A stretch of DNA of 53,955 bases from an uncultured Oscillospiraceae bacterium (lineage in GTDB: Bacteria; Bacillota; Clostridia; Oscillospirales; Ruminococcaceae), in the NCBI GenBank assembly GCA_910589145.1, contig CAJUSD010000022.1:1-53955 (forward strand). Reading direction: 5' to 3'. The notes under the pieces were generated by a model that did not search any database, was not told the origin of the DNA, and worked only from the letters and a program-made list of their open reading frames with translations. Made by a program: the position numbers and the translations under genes. The stretch's first letter is position 1. Every line of letters starts with the position of its first letter. This document shows positions 34,886 through 41,982 of this stretch, in pieces.

Positions 34886-34910
34886 TTCAGAAATTCCCTC
34901 CTCTTTTATC

Positions 34911-35076
34911 TTAGAGCCTGTTTAATATCTCCCCGCGCCCGTCTTGGCGGCGTATTTTCCGCCTTGACCGCGTTAAAAATCCTTGCCATCCGTCAGGATG
35001 CCTGCGGATTTTTGCCTTGCAAGGCAAAAAATCCGCTCGCCAATCCGCACACGTCGAGATATTAAACAGGCTCTTA
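34911..35076. mobile_element. 160-bp MITE with perfect 17-bp inverted ends and TTA duplication
   Basis: GAGCCTGTTTAATATCT (34914-34930) is the exact reverse complement of 35057-35073. The element is flanked by a direct TTA on both sides (34911-34913 and 35074-35076). It codes for nothing and contains a strong internal hairpin (35004-35036; perfect palindrome TTGCCTTGCAAGGCAA). GAGCCTG ends with a TNA target resemble IS5-family (IS1031-like) elements, so such a transposase could have moved it; that link is from memory of the family. It sits between the manA ribosome binding site and a small upstream frame. Confidence 0.85.
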
Positions 35077-35211
35077 CATAAAGTTCCAGCCTTCTGCCGT
35101 CGGTTCAAACCATGCAAAGGTATCGTCCGTGTTGTCCTGGTAAAACCACATGACAAAATTCCTGGTTCCTCTATTATACAACACTGTCGGACTTTCTCCA
35201 ACTACAATCAT
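35074..35211 (-). CDS. Possible 45-residue small protein upstream of manA
   Basis: An open frame of 45 codons from the ATG at 35211 reads MIVVGESPTVLYNRGTRNFV and ends DTFAWFEPTAEGWNFM. The aromatic-rich, protein-like composition is unlike random frames. An in-frame TAG lies four codons upstream of the ATG, so it is not simply the visible end of a longer frame. The weak point is initiation: AAGAAGG is only 2-3 nt from the ATG. The stop codon TAA is exactly the duplicated target of the MITE, so the insertion preserved the stop. It could be a genuine short protein or the tail of a decayed gene. Confidence 0.45.
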   Translation of the reverse strand: MIVVGESPTVLYNRGTRNFVMWFYQDNTDDTFAWFEPTAEGWNFM

Positions 35212-35339
35212 GACCTTCTTTATGGACTATAATCAGGCTTTCTCTGCCGCTGGAAAGCAGGGATTAACGGACTGATACTAATCAAAGACTTTGATTTGAC
35301 CCTGGATGAAACCGCAAGGGTTCTCTTTGCCGTGGAAGG

Positions 35340-35470
35340 TCCCGCCACTTTCGGGAAAGCGGCCAAAGCTTTTGATACGGGTTTGGTTTGTGACTGACTT
35401 TGCTTTGTGTTCGCGCCGAAGGGTTTCCTGCTTCTTTTTTGCAATGATTTTGAAAATTGATTTCCGTGGA
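35340..35470 (+). repeat. Dispersed repeat C, copy 3 (right half)
   Basis: From CCACTTTCGGGAAAGCGG (35345) to GATTTCCGTGGA, this matches the right half of repeat C at 15660-15802 with few differences (for example CAAAGCTTTTGATACGGG and TTTTTTGCAATGATTTTG). The left half is different sequence. It lies between the MITE/small ORF and the AEC transporter gene. Confidence 0.75.
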
Positions 35471-35577
35471 ATTTTTCATTCATCCATTGAAACGCATCGG
35501 AAAATCCTGTATACTATCTTTTAAACGGAATTTTTCCTGGACTTGCTTTCCATACGTTTATGAAGGATGTGTTTTGA

Positions 35578-36528
35578 ATGGAGTTAGCTCTCATTTTAGC
35601 AAAACAGGTTTTAACAATGTTCACCTTAATGGCGGTTGGAGTACTTTTTGTTCGGTTTGGCAAAATTGACATGAACGGCGTCCCTTATATTACGAATATC
35701 CTCCTTTATATGGTTGCACCAACTTTGATGATTGACTCCTACCAAACCGCTTATGATTCGGTCAAGTTAAAAGGGCTTGGGGTGGCTGTGATTCTGTCCG
35801 CCTTGTCCCATGCCGTTTCTATCTTCTTAAACGACCATGTTTTCCTGCGAAAAGGCGTTCAGGGCAGAATCGGCGTTGAACGGTTTGCCGCCATTTATTC
35901 TAATGCGGGATATATTGCAATTCCGCTTATTGAGGCTTCCTTTGGGGCAGAAGGCGTTTTCTATGCAACAGCGTATCTTACTGTTTTTAACCTTTTAATG
36001 TGGACTCATGGCGTTTATATCCTGAACGAAGGCAAAAAGGGCTGTGTCAGTTTGAAAAAAGCAATCTTTAATCCTGGGGTCTTAGGCTGTATTATTGGAT
36101 TTGCCTTTTTTATCTGCCGCATTACCCTGCCCGCCCCTTTTGGCCCTGCCATACATTACGCCGCTTCCATGAATACGCCCCTTGCCTTGTTTGTGTCAGG
36201 GACGCTGCTGGCTAATATCAGCCTTGGCAGAGTTTTAAAAAATGCAAGGCTTTATTTTGTGGGGATTCTGCGCATTATTCTGATCCCGGCTGTTGTGCTT
36301 GGGCTGTTTAAGATTATGAATGTTTCCGCCTGGGTGGAACAAGGAGGTTTTATTGCTGTAATTTGTATGATTTCCTCGGCCTGCCCTACTGCTCAGGCTG
36401 CGGGGTTCTTTGCCAGCAAATATGGTGCGGACGGCGAATATGGCAGCCAGGTTATGGCTGTAACTACTTTGTCGTGCATTATTACTTTACCATTAATTGC
36501 TGCGGTCAGTGCCTGGATATTGATGTAG
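35578..36528 (+). CDS. AEC-family (auxin efflux carrier-like) transporter
   Basis: The 316-residue membrane protein of about ten segments has the AEC layout: two bundles of five helices separated by a short loop near residue 155. Characteristic stretches include YSNAGYIAIPLIEA and ISSACPTAQAAGFFASKYG. Bacterial AEC members export or exchange organic acids such as malate or malonate; the substrate here is unknown. The ATG at 35578 has AAGGATG upstream. It is followed by a good terminator and is a single-gene unit. Confidence 0.88.
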   Translation: MELALILAKQVLTMFTLMAVGVLFVRFGKIDMNGVPYITNILLYMVAPTLMIDSYQTAYDSVKLKGLGVAVILSALSHAVSIFLNDHVFLRKGVQGRIGVERFAAIYSNAGYIAIPLIEASFGAEGVFYATAYLTVFNLLMWTHGVYILNEGKKGCVSLKKAIFNPGVLGCIIGFAFFICRITLPAPFGPAIHYAASMNTPLALFVSGTLLANISLGRVLKNARLYFVGILRIILIPAVVLGLFKIMNVSAWVEQGGFIAVICMISSACPTAQAAGFFASKYGADGEYGSQVMAVTTLSCIITLPLIAAVSAWILM

Positions 36529-36540
36529 GCAAACGACGAT

Positions 36541-36577
36541 GCAAAGCCCCCCTCTGTATTCAGCGGGGGCTTTCTAC
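36541..36577 (+). terminator. Terminator after the AEC transporter gene
   Basis: AAAGCCCCCCTCTG pairs with CAGCGGGGGCTTT (36543-36573), followed by a short T-containing tail. Confidence 0.75.
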
Positions 36578-36620
36578 TGGAAGATGTTAAGATTTAATTT
36601 TTAGAAAGGCTGGATGATTT

Positions 36621-37028
36621 ATGGAATGGCTGAGAAAATTTCTGAACGGCAGATACTTTAGATTAGACGAATTATCCATTGCGCTTCTGTCTGTAATGGT
36701 AATCCTCAGTATCAGCGGACTGATTGCTGGAATCCCCATTTTGTACTATCTGGCGGATATCGTTTTTCTGGTTTATATTTTCCGTAACTATTCCCGCAAT
36801 ATAGAACGCCGGATTGCTGAAAACGCGAAGTTTATGGAACTTTTCGGGCCGTTTTTCCGCAAAGCTGCAGAACCTTTTAATAATATTTTTAACCGGGTGC
36901 GTGACCGGAAAACCCACATTTATTTAAAATGCCCCAGCTGCAGGCAAACGCTTCGCCTGCCAAAAGGAAAGGGCAAGCTGAAAGCAACCTGTCCAAAATG
37001 CAAGACAGAGTTTTATAAAACAACCTGA
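36621..37028 (+). CDS. Small membrane protein with C-terminal zinc ribbon
   Basis: The 135-residue protein has two hydrophobic segments (about residues 19-38 and 42-60), a basic-amphipathic linker and a cytoplasmic zinc ribbon of the MJ0042 type. That ribbon is CPSC-x20-CPKC with the typical LRLPKGKGKL core. The function of such membrane-anchored ribbons is not known; protein or nucleic-acid contact at the membrane is a guess. The start ATG follows GAAAGGCTGG. It converges on dcd with 11 nt between the stop codons. Confidence 0.75.
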   Translation: MEWLRKFLNGRYFRLDELSIALLSVMVILSISGLIAGIPILYYLADIVFLVYIFRNYSRNIERRIAENAKFMELFGPFFRKAAEPFNNIFNRVRDRKTHIYLKCPSCRQTLRLPKGKGKLKATCPKCKTEFYKTT

Positions 37029-37039
37029 CAGCGCTGATT

Positions 37040-37573
37040 TCATGTCCTATCTGTCTTTTGAAAGTCCTGATACAGCAAACTCGGTTGAATTCCCGTATTA
37101 TTCTGGTACTTTCCGCTGTGATAGGGCGTGTAGTCCCCGTGAATGTCGTGGTAATAAATCTGGCAGATTTCCACGTCAGGATAAACAATGGTAGGCTGGA
37201 CACAAAAAAGTTCCAATGTCCAGTAACCTGAAAAACCTACATCTCCAAATCCTGCGGTGACATGGATAAACACCCCCAGCCTGCCAATAGAGGAACGGCC
37301 CTCCAGCATTGGAACGAAGCCGTCTGTTTTTGTGTATTCATTTGTACGTCCCAAGTAAAGTTTCCCGGGCTTTAAAAGGAGTCCTTCTTCTGGGATGGTT
37401 ATCGTTTTAGTGGGATTGGGGCGTTTCATATCTAAAATGTCCTGCTCATAAACCATTAACTTTTTGTGCAGGGATAGATTATAGCTGTTGGGATTTAAGC
37501 GGGAAGGGTCGTATGGTTCAATTACAATTTCTTTTCCTATATGTCGGGCAATCTCGTTTCCAGATAATATCAT
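37040..37573 (-). CDS. dcd: dCTP deaminase
   Basis: The 177-residue dUTPase-like trimeric enzyme deaminates dCTP to dUTP. Key segments are ILSGNEI at the start, LNPNSYNL, GRSSIGRLG (nucleotide phosphate binding) and HVTAGFGDVGFSGYWTLEL with the catalytic Glu. GAAGGAG lies ahead of the ATG. It is downstream of the LURP-one gene but separated from it by a hairpin terminator. Confidence 0.94.
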   Translation of the reverse strand: MILSGNEIARHIGKEIVIEPYDPSRLNPNSYNLSLHKKLMVYEQDILDMKRPNPTKTITIPEEGLLLKPGKLYLGRTNEYTKTDGFVPMLEGRSSIGRLGVFIHVTAGFGDVGFSGYWTLELFCVQPTIVYPDVEICQIYYHDIHGDYTPYHSGKYQNNTGIQPSLLYQDFQKTDRT

Positions 37574-37608
37574 AATTTTGATTCTCCTTCATAAATCTTT
37601 TATTTTCT

Positions 37609-37650
37609 ACCAAAAACAGCCAAAGGCTATATGCTTTTGGTTGTTTTTAA
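37609..37650 (-). terminator. Terminator of the LURP-one gene
   Basis: AAAAACAGCCAAAGGC pairs imperfectly with GCTTTTGGTTGTTTTT around an ATAT-type loop. The T-run on the minus strand serves the gene ending at 37653. Confidence 0.75.
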
Positions 37651-37652
37651 TC

Positions 37653-38126
37653 TTATTTCCCAGAAGAACATTTTGCCGCGTCTATTGCAAGTACAATCAT
37701 AAGACAAAATAGAATGTTTACCGGATCTATCACATCAATAACATAGGTATCCGTCCAATTCCATATTTGTTTGGAAACGCCGGCAACAACATTCCCTCTG
37801 TTGTCTATAATAGTATAATCCCATTCCAAAAAGTTTCCCTCAATCCGCCATCCGTTACAGTCAAGTTCAAAGGCAGGACGGAACAGGGTAAATTCCTTTT
37901 GGATATTCCCGATATAATTTTCCCCAACATACATCTGAAAGCGTGGAAGGAAAGTAAAAACTTCCTCCTGGATTCTCCCCATATATTCATGCTGGCTGTT
38001 ATAGATTTCTAACCGATGGCCCCAGGACAGTTTCCCCTCCACAGCAAAAAGGGGAGAACCATCCTCTCCATAAATATCATAGCTGTCAAACCAGGAAAAA
38101 AAGCGCTGTTTAAAAAGCAGCTTCAT
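37653..38126 (-). CDS. LURP-one-related family protein
   Basis: The 157-residue tubby-like/LURP-one fold protein (YxjI type) is built from short repeating beta strands: FKQRFFSWFDSYDIYGEDG, FAVEGKLSWGHRLEIYN, GRIQEE, then later FLEWDYTIIDNRG. The C-terminus has a hydrophobic stretch (DPVNILFCLMIVLAIDA), as in many members. The family is widespread and has no firm function in bacteria. AGGAGGATC precedes the ATG. A copy of repeat R lies immediately upstream. Confidence 0.85.
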   Translation of the reverse strand: MKLLFKQRFFSWFDSYDIYGEDGSPLFAVEGKLSWGHRLEIYNSQHEYMGRIQEEVFTFLPRFQMYVGENYIGNIQKEFTLFRPAFELDCNGWRIEGNFLEWDYTIIDNRGNVVAGVSKQIWNWTDTYVIDVIDPVNILFCLMIVLAIDAAKCSSGK

Positions 38127-38157
38127 AAAACGATCCTCCTACTTATTATTGAAACTA

Positions 38158-38352
38158 TCTGCGATAAAGTAAATTTGCAGGTGCAGCTTAAGATGGGTAC
38201 AGCCTGGGCTGGATTAAAAAGATCCCTGTCCAACTGCCAGAGTTTGACAAAGCTGAAAGTTTTCTCTTGCAGACATCCGGCAAACTGTAAGATTGTTATG
38301 ATAGCGTCCCTAAAACAGAAAACCATAACAATTAAGAGCAGTTTTTTCTCCA
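38158..38352 (-). repeat. Dispersed repeat R, copy 6 (inverted, near full length)
   Basis: On the minus strand it reads TTATGGTTTTCTGTTTTAGG, GACGCTATC, then CTGCAAGAGAAAAC, and GATCTTTTTAATCCAGCCC with a GTACCCATCTTAAGCTGC tail. These are the ordered blocks of family R. It lies between the LURP-one gene and the 3' end of the unknown membrane protein gene. Confidence 0.8.
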
Positions 38353-38359
38353 ACCAATG

Positions 38360-39472
38360 TTATTTAATTTCAAGAGCAGCAAGGAGCCAATCTCCTGAAC
38401 CATATACAAAATAAAGCGTATAAGCACTGGGATATATATATTCTTTAGAACCCATACGGATAATATAGCGAAAACTGATATCGCATGAATAATGGGACTC
38501 ATCATATAAAATAAAATTTCCCATCACCAAATCCTGAAAATCATAGGAATCGTGGTCAATATACCATGCATTGGAAAAGCTGTACAGTTGTTTATATAAA
38601 GGGCCGTTTTTCAGCAGATACGGTATCAGTGCATCCAAAGCAGCATCTTTCGTAATAAACCGTGCGTAAAGCTTTGCTGCGAATTCTGCTTTGATCCCAG
38701 CAGTATCTATAAAGTCCTGTCCTGCATATCGGATTACCTGGTAATGTGTTATCGTTTCTTCAGGCTGGGAAGCAGCTTCCTCTAAACTGCAGCTGCTGGA
38801 ATCCTTTGGAAAAGCTTCCACCTCTGGCGGCTCTAACAGACCTTCTACACGATATTTTAAGCAGATCGGCTGATATTCAGGACCTAGATCCTGATAACCT
38901 GAAACCTCCACAGGGACTGCATTATCAATCAAATAACTTTCATCCAGCAAAACCCCATTAACAGTTAATTCTATTCCTTGCGGAACAACAGCCTCCATTC
39001 CATAGCGTCCTGCGGCTGAGGCGATATCTATATCAGATAATTCCCACAGATCAAACCCCCTTTTGGTTTTCTTTCCTGTTGGGGTAAGCAGCAGTTCCGC
39101 AATTTGAAAACCATCCCTTGCGATTACATACCTTTTTTGTCTGGAACTTCCCGTTTTGGGGATTAAGGTATATGCCGTTTGTTCATTGTCAAAACCTAAG
39201 TATTCTGACAGCCAGCCTCCAAGGCTGCTTGAACGGTCAAGGGGATGGGGGGTATAGTCTACATACTGCGAGAGTATTTCAATATCGCGGTTTTCAAAGA
39301 GTTCCAGACCTTTCTGCGCAATATTCTCCGGCAGGGAAATCTGATATTCATCCAGGAAATTCCATAGCTCCCGCAAACACCCAATTCCCAACGGAATGAA
39401 GAAAGCAAGCAGAAAGCAGGCCGCCGTAAAAAACCAGCTTCTTTTTTTAGGCCGTTTTGGTTGCATGAACAT
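38360..39472 (-). CDS. Unrecognised membrane-anchored protein
   Basis: The protein has about 370 residues from the ATG at 39472 (GAAAGGA just upstream; ATG at 39466 is possible). After a basic N-terminus (QPKRPKKRS), one hydrophobic segment (WFFTAACFLLAFFIPLGIGC) anchors it, leaving a large extracytoplasmic part. That part has several beta-rich sections and a Ser/Glu-rich linker (about residues 240-255). The last third resembles an NTF2-like or SnoaL fold in rhythm (YSFSNAWYIDHDSYDFQD), but I cannot assign it. It follows the phosphodiester glycosidase gene across a repeat R copy, so an envelope role is inferred from position only. Confidence 0.7.
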   Translation of the reverse strand: MFMQPKRPKKRSWFFTAACFLLAFFIPLGIGCLRELWNFLDEYQISLPENIAQKGLELFENRDIEILSQYVDYTPHPLDRSSSLGGWLSEYLGFDNEQTAYTLIPKTGSSRQKRYVIARDGFQIAELLLTPTGKKTKRGFDLWELSDIDIASAAGRYGMEAVVPQGIELTVNGVLLDESYLIDNAVPVEVSGYQDLGPEYQPICLKYRVEGLLEPPEVEAFPKDSSSCSLEEAASQPEETITHYQVIRYAGQDFIDTAGIKAEFAAKLYARFITKDAALDALIPYLLKNGPLYKQLYSFSNAWYIDHDSYDFQDLVMGNFILYDESHYSCDISFRYIIRMGSKEYIYPSAYTLYFVYGSGDWLLAALEIK

Positions 39473-39517
39473 TAGATTCCTTTCACAAAATGATAATACT
39501 GCCTGTCTGACAGGGAT

Positions 39518-39728
39518 TATCCCAAAAATTGGCTTTTCTGTTTTAGGGGCGCTTTCAATGTTTCTAGCTAGCTGCAAGAGAAAAGTTTTTGGTTCATCAG
39601 ATGCCGACAGGCTGGGTTCAGCAGAACTTCCAGTTCAACGGGGAACCTTTTAGGAAAGTTTTCTGGTTCTTCAACCCCTTTTAATCCAACCCAGGTGGTA
39701 CTTGTCTCAGATTTTACCCACATCTTAT
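39518..39728 (+). repeat. Dispersed repeat R, copy 7 (near full length)
   Basis: The blocks in order are GGCTTTTCTGTTTTAGGGGC, CTGCAAGAGAAAAG, GGCTGGGTTCAGCAG, a hairpin-like GGGGAACCTTTTAGGAAAGT stretch and CCCCTTTTAATCCAACCC with a GTACTTGTCTCAG tail. It fills the gap up to the 3' end of the glycosidase gene at 39730. Confidence 0.75.
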
Positions 39729-39729
39729 C

Positions 39730-40758
39730 TTATTCGACCCGTTTGACCAGAAATGCAGTAGGAATTTTACGGGAACCATATAAAGACGCACAGGTTGTAA
39801 TAATTTCTCCTTCATAGCACATCAATGAAGAGGAACCTCCATCCAGATTAGCAGCATTTACCGCACCGAACTCCATCATAACTTCGATCAAATCTTTATA
39901 ACTTGCCCCAAGGCTATGGGCTTGTCTTCCGTCAACCACTAAAAGCAAAACAGCCCCATCTGCTCTCTGTCCAATAGCAGTACGGGGGTTTAGCCCGCCT
40001 CCAGAACCGGCAACCTGTACAGGCTCCCCGTTTACAATTAGGATAGGTCCAAAGTTTACTGCATCCCGGACCCCTCTGTCCAAAGCTTCCTGAGCTGTCA
40101 TATGGCCCACAACGAGGTTATTTTCTCTGTCAAACCCAATCACATCACTTTCAAGCGATGGATACCCATTCATCATTACCCCATTGGAAATAACCAATCC
40201 AGTGGGGCATCCTCCATCGCCTACACCGTTCTCGTCCAGAAATCCCCCTCCGTTTATTCCGGCAAGAGCGTTTTCCCTTTTACACATTTCCTCAACTCTA
40301 AGTCCGCCCGACGGAAGGTTAAATTCTGTTGGTGTAGCAACATAAACGCGGGAAGGATCGTTGACGATCAGCATTTTTCCTTTATAGGTAGAACCGCTGA
40401 CCTCAACGAGCTCTACTGCATCAAGATCAAAAGATTTTTCAGGAGGAACTTCTGTGTTATCCGTCGGTCTGTTGGAAGGGGGGAGATTTGATGAAGTATC
40501 TGTAATGGTATATGTAGGAATCACAGAGTTCCTGTCTATAATCTCCTGTATTTCCTCCTGTGAAAAGAAAAGTCCCGGCACAAATTTAGCCGCGCTGGTT
40601 TCCATTGCAGATACAATAAGCAAATCCCTGGCAGCAGGCGACGGGCCTTTAAAAACGACCCAGCAAACACCCAAAAGGAAAAATACAGCCAGCAGCAACA
40701 AAATCAGGAAAAGCAGGAAAACACGCCCTATATTTGCAAGGGCAGAACGCAGATTCAT
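39730..40758 (-). CDS. Phosphodiester glycosidase (NAGPA-like) family protein
   Basis: The 342-residue protein has a single N-terminal membrane segment (about residues 11-34) followed by an extracytoplasmic NAGPA/DUF2233-like domain. The domain is marked by GINGGGFLDENGVGDGG, FGPILIVNGEP, PRTAIGQRADGAVLLLVVDG and AANLDGGSSS. Family members cleave the sugar-phosphodiester linkages of modified glycans. The start ATG at 40758 has AAGGGTGG ahead of it; the longer frame to 40791 lacks support. It lies downstream of GT2-GtrA and PIG-L genes in the same direction, suggesting processing of a surface polysaccharide. Confidence 0.88.
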   Translation of the reverse strand: MNLRSALANIGRVFLLFLILLLLAVFFLLGVCWVVFKGPSPAARDLLIVSAMETSAAKFVPGLFFSQEEIQEIIDRNSVIPTYTITDTSSNLPPSNRPTDNTEVPPEKSFDLDAVELVEVSGSTYKGKMLIVNDPSRVYVATPTEFNLPSGGLRVEEMCKRENALAGINGGGFLDENGVGDGGCPTGLVISNGVMMNGYPSLESDVIGFDRENNLVVGHMTAQEALDRGVRDAVNFGPILIVNGEPVQVAGSGGGLNPRTAIGQRADGAVLLLVVDGRQAHSLGASYKDLIEVMMEFGAVNAANLDGGSSSLMCYEGEIITTCASLYGSRKIPTAFLVKRVE

Positions 40759-40836
40759 ATAACAACCACCCTTGGTGTAAACATTGTGCAAAAGGCAGAT
40801 TCCAATATTTCTTTAAAGTTCTTCTAACTTTTCAGA

Positions 40837-41922
40837 TTATTTTGGGGAGACTTCATCCTTCCGAAAAACCCATTCCCTCTGGATTTGAAAGCTGAGAAGA
40901 AACAAAAATGTGTCTATGCAAAGTTTAACAGGAACTGCCCACGACCTTCCCAGGAAAGAAAGGAGGAAGGAAACCAGCCCAGCAGAAGCAAGAAGCTGAA
41001 CTGCACACAAAATATAATACCGCATAACTGTTCTGGTCAAATTTCCGTGCTGGCGAAAAACAACAGCACGGTTTAGGGACAGATTTAAAATAGATGAGCA
41101 GATCCTTGCTGCAGCAGTTGAAAGGAAGACGCTGGCTGTAATTGGAAGCCTTTGGAACAGGATTTGCAGCAAAGTAAAAAGCCCCAAATCCAATAGCCAA
41201 GATGCGCCTGAAGCAGCCAGGAACCGGAATAGGACGCCCAAAATACGGAAAGAATCTACCAGAGGGTTAAAATGGGAAGACTTATTTTCTTCAATATAAA
41301 CAGTCCGAATAGGGATTTCCTGAAAGGCAAAGCCCTTTGCCTTTATTTCCAGCAGCATGTTGGTTTCATATTCAAATCGTTCGCCGGATAGGTCAAGAAA
41401 ATCCATTAAACAGAGGTTTGGAATTGCCCTGAGTCCGGTTTGGGTATCGGAAAGACGCAAACCGCAGGCAAAACGAAACAAAAGGGAAGTAAAACGGTTT
41501 CCAAACCGGCTTCGGGGCGGAATTCCCTCCAAAGAAAAATCCCTTGCTCCCAAAAAAATGGTATCCGGGTTTTCCTGAAGGGACTGGGCACATGCCCGAA
41601 TATCATCTATATGATGTTGGTTGTCTCCATCAACCGTTACGACGCCCAAACATCCTTTCGGATCACACAAATAATGATTAAAGGCATTTTTTAGGCCGCG
41701 GCCTTTCCCAAAATTTTTTGCATGGCATAGCAGCTCTGCTGAAAGGCCGGCTTCTTTGGCAATAGAAAGGGCCTGCTCAAAGTAAACACGTTTTTCCGGC
41801 AAACTTCCATCGTCTATCAAAATAAGGCGGGAGAAATCAGATTCTGCTATTGCGGAGACCACCTTTAAAAGCTTTTCATCTGGATTTAAAGAAGGTAGAA
41901 TAATTGCTACAGGATATGACAT
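40837..41922 (-). CDS. Glycosyltransferase family 2 fused to GtrA-like membrane domain
   Basis: The 361-residue protein starts with a GT2 domain of the polyprenyl-phosphate sugar synthase (DPM1-like) type. It has IILPSLNPDEKL, the DDG motif (LILIDDGS), GVVTVDGDNQHHIDD as the metal-binding site and SDTQTGLRAI. From about residue 240 it has four hydrophobic GtrA-like segments. It probably charges a lipid carrier with a hexose for glycan decoration. The ATG at 41922 is chosen; an in-frame TTG at 41961 is open but has no obvious site. It lies 60 nt downstream of the PIG-L gene and shares its direction. Confidence 0.9.
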   Translation of the reverse strand: MSYPVAIILPSLNPDEKLLKVVSAIAESDFSRLILIDDGSLPEKRVYFEQALSIAKEAGLSAELLCHAKNFGKGRGLKNAFNHYLCDPKGCLGVVTVDGDNQHHIDDIRACAQSLQENPDTIFLGARDFSLEGIPPRSRFGNRFTSLLFRFACGLRLSDTQTGLRAIPNLCLMDFLDLSGERFEYETNMLLEIKAKGFAFQEIPIRTVYIEENKSSHFNPLVDSFRILGVLFRFLAASGASWLLDLGLFTLLQILFQRLPITASVFLSTAAARICSSILNLSLNRAVVFRQHGNLTRTVMRYYILCAVQLLASAGLVSFLLSFLGRSWAVPVKLCIDTFLFLLSFQIQREWVFRKDEVSPK

Positions 41923-41982
41923 AACTTCTATTGAGTCCTTTCTGCTTAGTCCGGTTCTCAAAAGCCGGATGATGTTGGTAAA

